Source: Oscillatoria princeps RMCB-10 (GTDB lineage Bacteria > Cyanobacteriota > Cyanobacteriia > Cyanobacteriales > Oscillatoriaceae). From it: 64,000 nucleotides of DNA. The notes below the pieces were generated by a model, which had not been told where the DNA came from, searched no databases, and saw nothing but the letters and a program-made list of their open reading frames with translations. Of this stretch, positions 8,723-18,477 are shown piece by piece (the first letter of the stretch is position 1; each line of letters opens with the position of its first letter). Where the stretch lies: NCBI GenBank assembly GCA_019359235.1, contig JAHHHT010000010.1, forward strand, positions 224,223 to 288,222. Reading direction: 5' to 3'. The translations under genes were made by a program, and so were the position numbers.

Positions 8723-9475
8723 ATGATTTCTCAACTAGAATCTCCGAGCGCGACGAATATAATTTACCCAGAAAGCGATGGCCAACCTATGGCAGACAAT
8801 ACCAGGCAGTTTCGCTGGATAATGATCCTGTATTACAATTTAGAGTGGCTATTTGCCGGTGAGCCAATGGTATTTGTAGCTGGGGACTTGCTGTGGTATC
8901 CGGTGGAGGGGAATAATACTATTCGTCAAGCTCCTGACGTGATGGTAGTGTTTGGCGTGCCGAAGGGGGACAGGGGCTCTTACATGCAGTGGCGAGAGGG
9001 GAATATTGCGCCGCAGGTGGTGTTTGAGATTCTGTCGCCGGGAAACACCCAGACAGAAATGAATAAAAAACTGAGGGTTTACAATCGCTATGGAGTGGAG
9101 GAATATTACCTGTACGATCCTGAGAAAAACGATTTGAGTGGCTGGTTGCGTTCGGAAGCTGATTTGGAGGTGATTGAGCCGATGGATAATTGGGTCAGCC
9201 CCCGGCTGGGAATTCGCTTTGATTTGTCAGGAGAGGAGTTGCAGATTTACCGTCCCAATGGGGAGCGATTTGCAAGTTATGCAGACATTCAGCGCCAGCT
9301 GGAAGAGCAGCAGCAGCGGGCCACGGATGCGGAGCAGCGGGCCACGGATGCGGAGCAGCGGGCCACGGATGCGGAGCAGCGGGCCACGGATGCGGAGCAG
9401 CGGGCTGAGCAAGAACGGCAGCGGGCTGAGCGTTTAGCAGAGCGGTTGCGTGCGGCGGGAATTGAACCGGAGTGA
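8723..9475 (+). CDS. Uma2-family PD-(D/E)XK nuclease with coiled-coil tail
   Basis: A 250-residue protein. Residues 1-190 match the Uma2/DUF820 fold (AGDLLWYPVEG, APDVMVVFGVPKG, PQVVFEILSPGNT, YNRYGVEEYYLYDP). Such genes are highly multiplied in cyanobacteria and are classed as putative endonucleases, though most have no proven activity. The C-terminal 50 residues are a heptad coiled coil with four perfect QRATDAE repeats, encoded by a 21-bp DNA unit (9316-9402) that can gain or lose copies without a frameshift. A strong purine-rich SD (ggagggaagagg) precedes the ATG. It is flanked by repeat-rich DNA and has no obvious operon partner. Confidence 0.85.
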   Translation: MISQLESPSATNIIYPESDGQPMADNTRQFRWIMILYYNLEWLFAGEPMVFVAGDLLWYPVEGNNTIRQAPDVMVVFGVPKGDRGSYMQWREGNIAPQVVFEILSPGNTQTEMNKKLRVYNRYGVEEYYLYDPEKNDLSGWLRSEADLEVIEPMDNWVSPRLGIRFDLSGEELQIYRPNGERFASYADIQRQLEEQQQRATDAEQRATDAEQRATDAEQRATDAEQRAEQERQRAERLAERLRAAGIEPE

Positions 9476-9953
9476 TATCACTGGTTCATCCGGCAATTGT
9501 GCAACGCCTAAAAGCCGGCGTCTCGCCCGCGCGCCTCGCCGGCACTCGCGCCCCCAATGTGAAAAAAGACGTAGGACAGGCGTCCCGCCTGTCCTCACTA
9601 CAGATAGAGGCGCAAGCGTAAGTCCTGTGCTATATATAGTGTTTTTTATATTGGTGAGGTACTGAGAAACCCGGTAGGGGCGGGTCCCCGTGCCATTGGT
9701 GTCAACTTAAGCTGTGTCCCGTAGTCTCTTGGCGGTTGAAACCGCAGCTATACAGACTTTACCCGCCTGCGCGGGTTTTAAGATTCTAGCTCTTCTCTTA
9801 AGTCCTTGTCATGCGGACTTGGTTGTAGTGCCGCGATTTCCAATCGCCGGGAGCTTAAGTTGACACCAGTGGTCCCCGTGCCCGCCCCCTTCTGCGGGCC
9901 CTTCCGCCCCCCTTCCGGGTGACTGGGAACGAGGGGCTGCGGGGGGATTGCCC
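9476..9953. other. Intergenic region built of nested repeats
   Basis: Contains a gtaggacaggcgtcccgcct hairpin (9571-9595), a partial ggtgaggtactgagaaaccc element (9652-9675), the 176-bp element 9695-9870, and GC-rich 'ccccgtgcccgcccc' motifs. No gene seen. Confidence 0.6.
9695..9870. mobile_element. Miniature element with GGTGTCAACTTAAGCT terminal repeats, copy 1
   Basis: The inverted ends are TTGGTGTCAACTTAAGCT and, reverse-complemented, CTGGTGTCAACTTAAGCT. The 12-mer ggtccccgtgcc lies immediately on both sides (9683-9694 and 9871-9882), so it may be a target duplication. The 176-bp interior holds two hairpins and no gene. A second copy is at 27424-27598. Confidence 0.75.
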
Positions 9954-12509
9954 CTACTGCTGGGGGAGGGCCCGACAGTCAGGGGTGGGATGCCAGGGAT
10001 TGCTGCTATCCGGGAGATTCGCCACCAGTTCCACCTCACCGTCCGGACGGATGGCCCAGCCGGTGGCCTCTTGCAGGGGCGGGGCTGCGGAGATTTTCGA
10101 TTCCCCACCGAGAGTCTTGGCATCCGCCGCCTCGGGCAACTCCCGCGCCGGCAGGGAGGCTTGGTTGCCAATCGCTGACAAATCCCGGCTGTCCCACCAA
10201 ACGGTACGCCCCAAAAGTTCTGAGGTCGGGTCTTCCGGCAAACCGCCGCGCCCGGTGACGGTAAAGGTATTTCCCCGATCCGCCGCACAGCCGGCGGCAA
10301 CCCGCTGGTTGGGATCGAGCGGATGTTGGGCCAATTCCACCAGTCCAGATTTGAGGTCAGTATTGGGCGTTTGGATTTCCACTACGCCGCTGAATTCGGC
10401 ACCGAGGGCGGAAGTCGCCGTAATCGCGCTGTCCCGAGACAGGAAAATGCCCTGTGCGGTAATGCTGACCCGCCCCCCCCTGCCCTCTTGGGCGTTGGCG
10501 GCGATGGTGCTTTTTTCCAAAGCTGCGAGAGTATCGGTATTGATAATAATGTTACCGCCATCGCCCGCGCCGGTCACTTGAGCCGCATAGACAGCCGCTA
10601 AATCCGGCGGCAGTCCGAACGGATTTTGCGTGCTGCCCGCTGTGACGCTGATGGTGCTGCTGTTGCGCAGTTGCAAAGAGCGCGAGCGCAAGGTGATATT
10701 GCCGCCTTCCCCAAAAGCTGTCTCCGCCCCAATGCTGGCTTTATTGTCCAAAAGGATGGAGTCCGCTATCACCTCCAAACTCCCGCCACTTCCCGGAGAC
10801 AAATTGCTCATAGTGATAACCGCGCCATCTCGAACGATGAGCTTTCCAGTGGAGATCGTCACGTTCCCCCCTCCCGTTCCCGTTGCGAAGGGTGTGGTTG
10901 CAGCCAGTAAAGTTGTGGGAAAGGCAAACGCATCTCTAGTTTTGCCACTCAATTCCACCGACTCTGTTGCAGTAATAATCGCATTCCCGGGACGCCCCGC
11001 GCCCGAGCTATTGGGCGCTATAGCCGCTCCATCGCGGGCAATCAATCGCCCGGTGGTCAGCCGCATCTCTCCCGCATTCCCGGCACCCGCAGTAGCGGTG
11101 AATAGGACAGTAGAGGCAAACAATGGCACCCCGTCGGCTCGCTCGATTACAAGTATATTCGTTCCCAATACATTGATCGAGTCCGAAGCATTGACAGTCA
11201 GGTTGCCCCCCTGACCGGCTCCATTCGTACTGGCGCTAACAACTCCCACATCTTTGACGCTAAATCGACCCGTGTTAACCGTCAGATTGCCACTCGCTCC
11301 AGGAGAATCGAGAACTGTGTAAGTCTCCAGCCGAGAAGCACTGATCTCTACCGACTCAGGCGCGCTCACTGTCACATCTCCCCCCCGACCGGCACCGCTG
11401 GTATAGGTGCCGATAACCGCACTGTTGCGCTCACTTAGCCGAGGCGCGTTAATCCCCACATTGCCGCTCGCTCCCGCACCCGATGTTACGGAAAATAAGC
11501 CCGTCGGGAGTTCCAGCGGATTGCTGAAGTCAGTTTCATTAATCGTTACGGTATCTTTCGCTAAATTTCCCCTCCCGATCGCTTCCACGGATTGCGAGGC
11601 ATTAATGTTGATATCCCCTCCCGCTTGCGCCCCGGAATTCAGCGCATAAATCCGCGCCCCCGACATCACTTGAACTGTCCGCCCTCGCACCTGTACCGCA
11701 CTGCTGGGCTCCCCACTCGCATCTACCATAGCTCCCCCCTTGAGCTCCACATTTCGGAAGTCGCTCACGCTCTCATATCCCAGTGCCAAACCGCTCCCTG
11801 TTGCGCTAATACTGACGGAACTATTTCCCCCCACACCGGCGAGTTCAATTCGCCCACCGGCTCCCGTTACATATCCCCCCGCCAAACTCACCTCCCCCCC
11901 CACCAGCGCCAAAGTTTTCCCCGGCTGAACAGACAGTCCCACCGTTTTTCCACTGGTATCTGCAGCCACAGATTGATTGACAATCCTCCCCGGATTCGCT
12001 CCCAATTGCAACCCAATAGGCACGCTCACCGTCAGCACGGGTTTTGCCGCCGTATCTTTAGCGCTGAAAACGCTGCCATCCGCCAAGTTGAGGCGCTCTC
12101 CCGTGCTGGCGAAAAACGAGCCGCCGATATTCAGTTTAGCATTGGGGCCAAAAATAATCCCGTTGGGGTTGAGCAGGAACAAATTCGCCCCGCCATTCGC
12201 TCTCAGCGTGCCGTCTATATTGGAAATTTTCCCGCCGGTGACGCGCGTGAAGATATTCTCAATTGCCGGGGCGCTGTTGAAGTGAGCCTCTGTGCCTTTT
12301 GGTAAAGAAAACTCCCGGAAACTGTGAAACAGATTGCCACCGGCACTCGTTCCCCCCTCGATTTTCAGCGCCGAACCCTGTTGCGAGACGGTGGAGTTAT
12401 TTGGCAGGGTTGCGTCTGGGACGACTTGCGCTCCTGAGGGAGAGGGAGCGAGCAGAGATAATGTAGCGAGCGACAGCAAAGGAAGGCGGACGTGGGAAAA
12501 TGGTTTCAT
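9954..12509 (-). CDS. TPS-type exoprotein, filamentous haemagglutinin N-terminal domain (copy A)
   Basis: An 851-residue protein with a signal peptide (residues 1-28, SLLAPSPSGAQ) and then the two-partner-secretion haemagglutination-activity domain (~30-190). Diagnostic motifs are GGTSAGGNLFHSF, INxIFTRVTGG-like text, RANGGANLFLLNPNGI and FGPNAKLNIGGSF. The rest is a Gly/Ser/Thr-rich parallel beta-helix, with a conserved basic-acidic tail. Such proteins are exported through a TpsB/FhaC outer-membrane pore; none is encoded in the window. The N-terminal half is almost identical to copy B (13105-15657), showing recent tandem duplication or conversion. Confidence 0.88.
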   Translation of the reverse strand: MKPFSHVRLPLLSLATLSLLAPSPSGAQVVPDATLPNNSTVSQQGSALKIEGGTSAGGNLFHSFREFSLPKGTEAHFNSAPAIENIFTRVTGGKISNIDGTLRANGGANLFLLNPNGIIFGPNAKLNIGGSFFASTGERLNLADGSVFSAKDTAAKPVLTVSVPIGLQLGANPGRIVNQSVAADTSGKTVGLSVQPGKTLALVGGEVSLAGGYVTGAGGRIELAGVGGNSSVSISATGSGLALGYESVSDFRNVELKGGAMVDASGEPSSAVQVRGRTVQVMSGARIYALNSGAQAGGDININASQSVEAIGRGNLAKDTVTINETDFSNPLELPTGLFSVTSGAGASGNVGINAPRLSERNSAVIGTYTSGAGRGGDVTVSAPESVEISASRLETYTVLDSPGASGNLTVNTGRFSVKDVGVVSASTNGAGQGGNLTVNASDSINVLGTNILVIERADGVPLFASTVLFTATAGAGNAGEMRLTTGRLIARDGAAIAPNSSGAGRPGNAIITATESVELSGKTRDAFAFPTTLLAATTPFATGTGGGNVTISTGKLIVRDGAVITMSNLSPGSGGSLEVIADSILLDNKASIGAETAFGEGGNITLRSRSLQLRNSSTISVTAGSTQNPFGLPPDLAAVYAAQVTGAGDGGNIIINTDTLAALEKSTIAANAQEGRGGRVSITAQGIFLSRDSAITATSALGAEFSGVVEIQTPNTDLKSGLVELAQHPLDPNQRVAAGCAADRGNTFTVTGRGGLPEDPTSELLGRTVWWDSRDLSAIGNQASLPARELPEAADAKTLGGESKISAAPPLQEATGWAIRPDGEVELVANLPDSSNPWHPTPDCRALPQQ

Positions 12510-12586
12510 AGGTTCTCGGGCGTGGAGATAGGACTGAGTGATTTTCGTGAACAGGGAGCCGGTGTAAATCTGTTAAAATTTATTAA

Positions 12587-12725
12587 CTCAAGTTGATACT
12601 TACAAGTGAGTCAGTTAGATCCCCCCCTAGCCCCCCCTTAAAAAGGGGGGGGACATCTCAAAGCCCCCCTTTTTAAGGGGGGTTTGGGGGGATCTGAATG
12701 CTTGGACTTGTAGGTCGCAACTTGG
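12587..12725. mobile_element. Element with CTCAAGTTG ends and GATCCCCCC core, copy 1
   Basis: The ends are CTCAAGTTGATACTTACAAGT-like and, reverse-complemented, CCAAGTTGCGACCTACAAGT. Attaa lies on both sides (12582-12586, 12726-12730), which may be a target duplication. The core is the gatcccccc/ggggggatc palindrome. Confidence 0.6.
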
Positions 12726-12746
12726 ATTAATGAATCAGCGCCAATC

Positions 12747-12818
12747 CCCACAGCACGAAGGGTTAAACTCAGAATACCACCGGCGCAACACCAGAGAAAC
12801 ACCGCTTAATAGAGTTTA
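12747..12818. repeat. Upstream homology shared by the two exoprotein genes, copy 1
   Basis: The stretch from cccacagcacgaa through accaccggcgcaacac to the TA-rich end matches 15889-15955 upstream of copy B. The tandem duplication therefore included DNA upstream of the gene. Confidence 0.7.
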
Positions 12819-12819
12819 A

Positions 12820-12980
12820 CTCAAGTTGCTACCTACAAGTCAGTCAGGCTAGATCCCCCCCTAGCCGGGGCGGTCTCCGTGTGCCGCACCGCCCCTACAA
12901 GGGGGGGAATTATCAAAGCCCCCCTTTTTAAGGGGGGTTTGGGGGGATCTGAATGCTTGGACTTGTAGGTCGCAACTTGG
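12820..12980. mobile_element. Element with CTCAAGTTG ends, copy 2, with nested insertion
   Basis: Same ends as 12587-12725. The centre of the palindrome is replaced by a ggggcggtctccgtgtgccg hairpin (about 12863-12900), a unit found again at 58365-58400. Repeats inserting into repeats are directly visible here. Confidence 0.6.
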
Positions 12981-13104
12981 ATCAGAAGAAACCCGGTTTC
13001 TTGAGACTGTGCCAGAAACCGGGTTTCTTCTCGTGAAAAGCAGAATTTTCCCGCTGCTCTATCAGAAGAAACCCGGTTTCTTGTAACTTCACTGTAGCCA
13101 GCGC

Positions 13105-15657
13105 TCAGCGCCTGGTGCAGCCTTGCGGCTGCCAAGAATTGGCTCGCGCAACAGTCGCCACCAATTCCACAACCCCGTCAGGACGAACCACCACAGCCGT
13201 CGCTTCTTGCAGGGGCTTTTTGACGAGGATTTTCCCGCTCTCACCGGCAGGCGCGCCAACCTCAGCCGGCACAGCGGACTGCAGCCGGTCGGCTTCCGAC
13301 GCCGGCGGAGGGCTGTCTGTTTCAGATAAATCCCGAACGTCCCGCCAAACGGTACTGGCCAAAAGTGGCAGTGTCGGGTCTTCCGGCAAACCGCCGCGCC
13401 CGGTGACGGTAAAGCTATTTCCCCGATCCGCCGCACAGCCGGCGGCAATTTTTTGGTTGGGATCGAGCGGATATTGGGCCAACTGCACCAGTCCAGATTT
13501 GAGGTCGGTATTGGGCGTTTGGATGGTGACCGTGCCGCTGAATTCGGCACCGCGTGCGGAAGTCGCCGTAATCGCGCTGTCCCGAGACAGGAAAATCCCC
13601 TGTGCGGTAATGCTGACCCGCCCCCCCCTGCCCTCTTGGGCGTTGGCGGCGATGGTGCTTTTTTCCAAAGCTGCGAGAGTATCGGTATTGATGGTGATGT
13701 TGCCGCCATCGCCCGCGCCGGTCACTTGGGCGGCATAGAAAGCCGCTAAATCCGGCGGCAGTCCGACCGGAGTTTGAGCGCTGCCCGCCGTGACGCTGAT
13801 GGTGCTGCTGTTGCGCAGTTGCAAAGAGCGCGAGCGCAACGTGATATTCCCCCCTTCCCCGAAGGCTGTCTCCGCCACAATGCCGGCTTTATTGTCCAAA
13901 AGGATTGTGTCTGCGATTACTTCCAAACTGCCGCCACTTCCTGGAGATAAATTGCTCATAGTGATAACTGCTCCATCTCGAACGATGAGCTTTCCAGTCG
14001 AGATTGTCACGTTCCCCCCACCCGTTCCTGTTGCCAGTGGACCTGCTAAAGCCAGTAAAGTTGTGGGAAAAGCAAAGGCATCTCTGGTTTTGCCACTCAA
14101 TTCCACCGATTCTGTTGCGGTAATAATCGCATTTCCGGGACGCCCCGCGCCCGAGCTGTTGGGCGCTATAGCGGCTCCATCGCGGGCAATCAATCGCCCG
14201 GTGGTCAGTCGCATCTCTCCCGCATTGCCGGCACCTGTGGTAGAGGTGAACAGGACAGAAGGGGTAATCAGGGGCGTCCCGTCCGAACGCACAGTCACGA
14301 GCAAATTGTTTCCCAATACTTCGATGGACTCAGAGGCATTGATGGTGAGATTTCCCCCCGAACCGGCTCCATTCGTACTGGCGCTAACAACTCCCACATC
14401 TTTGACGCTAAATCGACCCGTGTTAACCGTCAGATTGCCGCTCGCTCCAGGAGAATCGAGAACGGTGTAAGTCTCCAGCCGAGAAGCACTGATCTCTACT
14501 GACTCGGGCGCGCTCACTGTCACATCTCCCCCCCGACCGGCACCGCTGGTATAGGTGCCGATAACCGCACTGTTGCGCTCACTTAGCCGAGGCGCATTAA
14601 TCCCCACATTGCCGCTCGCTCCCGCACCCGATGTTACGGAAAACAAGCCAGTCGGGAGTTCTAGCCGGTTGCTGAAATCAGTTTCATTAATCGTTACGCT
14701 ATCTTTCGCCAAATTTCCCGTCCCGACTAGCTCCACCGATTCCGAGGCATGAATCTTGATATCTCCTCCAGGTTCCTCCCCTGAATTCAGCGCATAAATC
14801 CGCGCTCCCGACATCACTTGAACTGTCCGCCCTCGCACCTGTACCGCGCTGCTTGGCTCCCCACTCGCATCTACCATAGCTCCCTGTTTGAGTTCCACAT
14901 CTCGGAAGTCGCTCACGCTCTCATATCCCAGTGCCAAACCGCTCCCTGTTGCGCTAATACTGACGGAACTATTTCCCCCCACACCGGCGAGTTCAATTCG
15001 CCCACCGGCTCCCGTTACATATCCCCCCGCCAAACTCACCTCCCCCCCCACCAGCGCCAAAGTTTTCCCCGGCTGAACAGACAGTCCCACCGTTTTTCCA
15101 CTGGTATCTGCAGCCACAGATTGATTGACAATCCTCCCCGGATTCGCTCCCAATTGCAACCCAATAGGCACGCTCACCGTCAGCACGGGTTTTGCCGCCG
15201 TATCTTTAGCGCTGAAAACGCTGCCATCCGCCAAGTTGAGGCGCTCTCCCGTGCTGGCGAAAAACGAGCCGCCGATATTCAGTTTAGCATTGGGGCCAAA
15301 GATAATCCCGTTGGGGTTGAGCAGGAACAAATTCGCCCCGCCATTCGCTCTCAGCGTGCCGTCTATATTGGAAACTTTCCCGCCGGTGACGCGCGTGAAG
15401 ATATTCTCAATTGCCGGGGCGCTGTTGAAGTGAGCCTCCGCCCCTTTTGGTAAAGAGAACTCCCGGAAACTGTGAAACAGATTGCCACCGGCACTCGTTC
15501 CCCCCTCGATTTTCAGCGCCGAACCCTGTTGCGAGACGGTGGAATTATTTGGCAGGGTTGCATCTGGGACGACTTGCGCTCCTGAGGGAGAGGGAGCGAG
15601 CAGAGATAATGTAGCGAGCGACAGCAAAGGAAGGCGGACGTGGGAAAATGGTTTCAT
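13105..15657 (-). CDS. TPS-type exoprotein, filamentous haemagglutinin N-terminal domain (copy B)
   Basis: An 850-residue tandem paralogue of copy A with the same signal peptide and haemagglutination domain. Start placed at the ATG at 15657 (MKPFSHVRLP) because it matches copy A; a TTG six codons upstream is open but unsupported. Divergence is concentrated in the C-terminal ~80 residues (a SEADRLQSAVPAEVGAPAGE-type linker in place of copy A's shorter one) and in scattered blocks such as residues ~295-320 and 440-470. It is probably secreted through a TpsB partner encoded elsewhere. The genes share direction but are separated by 595 bp of mobile repeats, so each probably has its own promoter. 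Confidence 0.88.
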   Translation of the reverse strand: MKPFSHVRLPLLSLATLSLLAPSPSGAQVVPDATLPNNSTVSQQGSALKIEGGTSAGGNLFHSFREFSLPKGAEAHFNSAPAIENIFTRVTGGKVSNIDGTLRANGGANLFLLNPNGIIFGPNAKLNIGGSFFASTGERLNLADGSVFSAKDTAAKPVLTVSVPIGLQLGANPGRIVNQSVAADTSGKTVGLSVQPGKTLALVGGEVSLAGGYVTGAGGRIELAGVGGNSSVSISATGSGLALGYESVSDFRDVELKQGAMVDASGEPSSAVQVRGRTVQVMSGARIYALNSGEEPGGDIKIHASESVELVGTGNLAKDSVTINETDFSNRLELPTGLFSVTSGAGASGNVGINAPRLSERNSAVIGTYTSGAGRGGDVTVSAPESVEISASRLETYTVLDSPGASGNLTVNTGRFSVKDVGVVSASTNGAGSGGNLTINASESIEVLGNNLLVTVRSDGTPLITPSVLFTSTTGAGNAGEMRLTTGRLIARDGAAIAPNSSGAGRPGNAIITATESVELSGKTRDAFAFPTTLLALAGPLATGTGGGNVTISTGKLIVRDGAVITMSNLSPGSGGSLEVIADTILLDNKAGIVAETAFGEGGNITLRSRSLQLRNSSTISVTAGSAQTPVGLPPDLAAFYAAQVTGAGDGGNITINTDTLAALEKSTIAANAQEGRGGRVSITAQGIFLSRDSAITATSARGAEFSGTVTIQTPNTDLKSGLVQLAQYPLDPNQKIAAGCAADRGNSFTVTGRGGLPEDPTLPLLASTVWRDVRDLSETDSPPPASEADRLQSAVPAEVGAPAGESGKILVKKPLQEATAVVVRPDGVVELVATVARANSWQPQGCTRR

Positions 15658-15727
15658 AGTTTCTGGGGCATTCAAATAGAACTGAGTGAGCTTTCATCAA
15701 ATTTGCTCCAAAGGAGGCCGGTTGAGA

Positions 15728-15850
15728 GGCGTTGCACAAAGGCAGGATGAACCCCACCCCCCAACCCCCTCCCCGCAGGCGGGGAGGGGGAGTAAGAGAG
15801 GGTTTTGGATGAGTGCAAAAAGTTCAATCATCTTTCTACTGTGCAACGCC
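15728..15850. mobile_element. Miniature element with GGCGTTGCACA ends and 8-bp target duplication
   Basis: The 11-bp inverted ends are perfect: GGCGTTGCACA at 15728-15738 and TGTGCAACGCC at 15840-15850. The same 8-mer, ggttgaga, lies immediately outside each end (15720-15727, 15851-15858). The 123-bp interior contains a ccccgcaggcgggg hairpin and no gene. Solo ends (tgtgcaacg) occur near 2226 and 9497. Confidence 0.8.
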
Positions 15851-15956
15851 GGTTGAGAGCTGTAAGATTTTCTTAATGTTAGCCGCGAAGACCCACAGCA
15901 CGAATCGTTAAGCTAAGAATACCACCGGCGCAACACTAGAGACACACGGCTTAATA

Positions 15957-16087
15957 TAGTTTTAGGAATGGACAGTAAGTTTAGGACATGGGCATGGGGC
16001 ATGGGGCATGGGGCATGGGACATGGGGCATGGGGCATGGGGCATGGGGCATGGCGCTTAATGTCCGTTCCCAATATGACTGCTGCTA
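15957..16087. mobile_element. TA-flanked element with a CATGGGG microsatellite core
   Basis: The right end, reverse-complemented, reads TAGCAGCAGTCATATTGG, identical to the left end of the element at 2747. The left end carries ggacagtaagtttaggac as at 2747's other end. The core is a catgggg tandem tract (about 15987-16055). TA flanks it at 15955-15956 and 16088-16089. Confidence 0.7.
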
Positions 16088-16107
16088 TACCCGCTCCCCG
16101 CACAATC

Positions 16108-16359
16108 GAATTGCAGGCGGTTACAATTGAATTGCAGGCGGGAACAATTGAATTGCAGGCGGGTACAATATAATTGTATGCCGGTGCGAAGGGATTGTCT
16201 GCCGGTGCGAAGGGATTGTCTGCCGGTGCGAAGGGATTGTCTGCCGGTGCGAAGGGATTGTCTGCCGGTGCGAAGGGATTGTCTGCCGGTGCGAAGGGAT
16301 TGTCTGCCGGTGCGAAGGGATTGTCTGCCGGTGCAATGGGATTGTATGCCGGTGCGACA
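16108..16359. repeat. Minisatellite of 12 units of 21 bp next to ureC
   Basis: Units begin every 21 bp from 16108. Three are of the type gaattgcaggcgggnacaat and nine of the type ggattgtctgccggtgcgaa. Length 252 bp. The period is a multiple of three, so all six frames tend to stay open; the resulting heptapeptide frames (NPFAPAD and others) have no start signals and are not called genes. It lies 85 bp downstream of the ureC stop. Confidence 0.9.
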
Positions 16360-16444
16360 GGATTGTGTTTCACTCATCGAAAACCCCCTCTGACTCCCCC
16401 TCCCCACCGGCAATACCCAATGCCCTTTTGCGTGATGCCCGTTT

Positions 16445-18163
16445 TTAAAACAGGAAGTAGCGCTGCGCCAGTGGCAAAACCTCTGCCGGCTCGCAGGTGA
16501 GGAGCTCGCCATCCGCCCTCACTTCATAGGTTTCCGGATCGACTTCCATCTGAGGGAGAGCGTCATTAAGTTTCATATCGCGCTTGGAGAGCCGGCGCGT
16601 CTGGGAAACCGGCACCGCTTGCTTGCGCAACCCCAGCCGGTGGGGAATATCCAGCTCCAGCGCCGCCTGAGAGACAAACGTCAGCGATGTCGCGTGGCGA
16701 GCACCGGCAAAGCTGCCAAACATCGGGCGCATGTGCACCGGCTGCGGGGTGGGGATACTTGCATTGGCGTCCCCCATCTGCGACCATGCGATCGCACCGC
16801 CCTTAATCACCATCTCCGGCTTCACCCCAAAAAATGCCGGTCGCCACAGGCACAAATCCGCCAGCTTCCCCTCCTCCACGGAACCGACACGACCGGCAAT
16901 CCCGTGAGCGATCGCAGGGTTAATCGTGTATTTGGCGATGTAGCGCTTCGCCCGGAAGTTGTCCGCGCTCTCCCCCTCTCCCCCAGCGGCACAGAGCAAT
17001 CCCCGCTGCACCTTCATCTTGTGCGCCGTTTGCCAAGTGCGAATTATCACCTCGCCCACTCTCCCCATCGCTTGGGAATCGGAGGAAATCATGCTGAACG
17101 CGCCCAAATCGTGTAAAATATCCTCAGCGGCAATAGTTTCCCGGCGAATCCGCGACTCTGCAAAGGCCACATCCTCTGGAATGCTCCTGTCCAAATGGTG
17201 GCACACCATCAGCATATCCAGGTGCTCTTCCAGGGTGTTGAGGGTGTAGGGGCGAGTCGGGTTAGTCGAAGAGGGCAGCACATTCGCCTCGCCGCACACT
17301 TTAATAATATCTGGCGCGTGCCCCCCACCGGCACCCTCGGTGTGGTAGGTGTGGATAGTGCGCCCTTTGAAGGCGGCGACAGTGGTTTCCACAAAACCGG
17401 CTTCATTGAGGGTGTCGGTGTGAATCGCAACCTGCACGTCAAACTCATCCGCCACACTCAAACAGGTGTCAATCGCTGCCGGTGTGGTCCCCCAGTCTTC
17501 GTGCAGTTTCAAACCCATCGCACCGGCTTGGATTTGCTCGCGCAGCGCCAAAGGCAGGCTGCTGTTGCCTTTGCCCAAAAATCCCAAATTCACCGGAAAG
17601 GCGTCAGCCGCTTGCAGCATGCGGTAAATGTTCCAAGGTCCCGGCGTGCAGGTCGTGGCGTTGGTGCCGGTGGCGGGGCCGGTGCCTCCGCCTATCATAG
17701 TAGTAATCCCCGATGCGATGGCGACTTCTATCTGTTGCGGGCAAATGAAGTGAATGTGGGCGTCGATACCGCCGGCAGTCAGGATCATCCCCTCGCCGGC
17801 AATCGCTTCCGTGCCCGGACCGATAATAATGTTTACATTATCTTGGATATAAGGGTTGCCGGCCTTACCAATCTTAAAAATTCGCCCGTCTTTAATCCCG
17901 ATGTCCGCTTTAACCACCCCCCACCAGTCTAGAATTAAGGCGTTGGTAATCACCAGATCCACCGCACCGTCCGCATTAGAAATCGGGGACTGTCCCATGC
18001 CATCTCGGATGACTTTGCCGCCGCCAAATTTGACTTCATCGCCGTATGTGGTATAATCGCGCTCGACTTCTATAAACAAGTCGGTGTCTGCTAGGCGGAC
18101 GCGATCCCCTTCTGTTGGCCCAAAGGTTTCGGCGTAAGCCCGCCGGTTCATTCTGTAGCCCAT
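16445..18163 (-). CDS. ureC: Urease subunit alpha
   Basis: A 572-residue catalytic subunit of nickel urease (urea to ammonia and carbamate, cytoplasm). All key residues are visible: H136 and H138 in GGIDAHIH, carbamylated K219 in GAMGLKL, H221, H248 in [12 protein letters not shown]274 in [11 protein letters not shown], active-site flap C321 and H322 in MVCHHLD, and D362 in [10 protein letters not shown]. Start [10 protein letters not shown] fits cyanobacterial UreC, with AAAGGAG upstream. Unusually for urease, ureC stands without ureA or ureB directly adjacent: ureB is 1.8 kb upstream on the same strand, behind an opposite-strand gene, and ureA is 20 kb away. No NtcA-type GTA-N8-TAC site was seen upstream. 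Confidence 0.97.
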   Translation of the reverse strand: MGYRMNRRAYAETFGPTEGDRVRLADTDLFIEVERDYTTYGDEVKFGGGKVIRDGMGQSPISNADGAVDLVITNALILDWWGVVKADIGIKDGRIFKIGKAGNPYIQDNVNIIIGPGTEAIAGEGMILTAGGIDAHIHFICPQQIEVAIASGITTMIGGGTGPATGTNATTCTPGPWNIYRMLQAADAFPVNLGFLGKGNSSLPLALREQIQAGAMGLKLHEDWGTTPAAIDTCLSVADEFDVQVAIHTDTLNEAGFVETTVAAFKGRTIHTYHTEGAGGGHAPDIIKVCGEANVLPSSTNPTRPYTLNTLEEHLDMLMVCHHLDRSIPEDVAFAESRIRRETIAAEDILHDLGAFSMISSDSQAMGRVGEVIIRTWQTAHKMKVQRGLLCAAGGEGESADNFRAKRYIAKYTINPAIAHGIAGRVGSVEEGKLADLCLWRPAFFGVKPEMVIKGGAIAWSQMGDANASIPTPQPVHMRPMFGSFAGARHATSLTFVSQAALELDIPHRLGLRKQAVPVSQTRRLSKRDMKLNDALPQMEVDPETYEVRADGELLTCEPAEVLPLAQRYFLF

Positions 18164-18477
18164 AAATTTCTCCTTTCCCTTCCCTCAATTTTATAGCACT
18201 CACAAATCATTTATAACTGGTATAGATACCCCCAGTTGCGACGCACGCAGTATTCAGTGGAGATCCCCCCCTAGCCCCCCCTTCAAAAGGGGGGGACATT
18301 CTCAAAGCCCCCCTTTTTAAGGGGGGTTTGGGGGGATCTGGATGCAATGACTTGTAGCCGGGGGTAGGGTGCGTTCCCTAAGAGGGAACGCACCCTACGA
18401 GTCACTACGAGTCACTGAAAAAGCTTTCCTCCCGTTTATACAATCCAAAATCCCAAATCCCAAATCCCAAATAGGTT
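18164..18477. other. Intergenic repeats between ureC and the NlpC gene
   Basis: Contains a gatcccccc/ggggggatc palindrome (about 18262-18342) ending near a gacttgtag motif, a perfect gtagggtgcgttcc / ggaacgcaccctac hairpin (18364-18398), and a heptamer tract (aaatccc repeats, 18448-18472) stopping a few bases before the NlpC start. Confidence 0.7.

Noticed and set aside
15981..16512. Heptapeptide-repeat frames (NPFAPAD, RQTIPSH and others) across the 21-bp array
   Set aside because: All frames are open because of the 21-bp period; no start signals, no signal peptide, and the frames run into ureC antisense.
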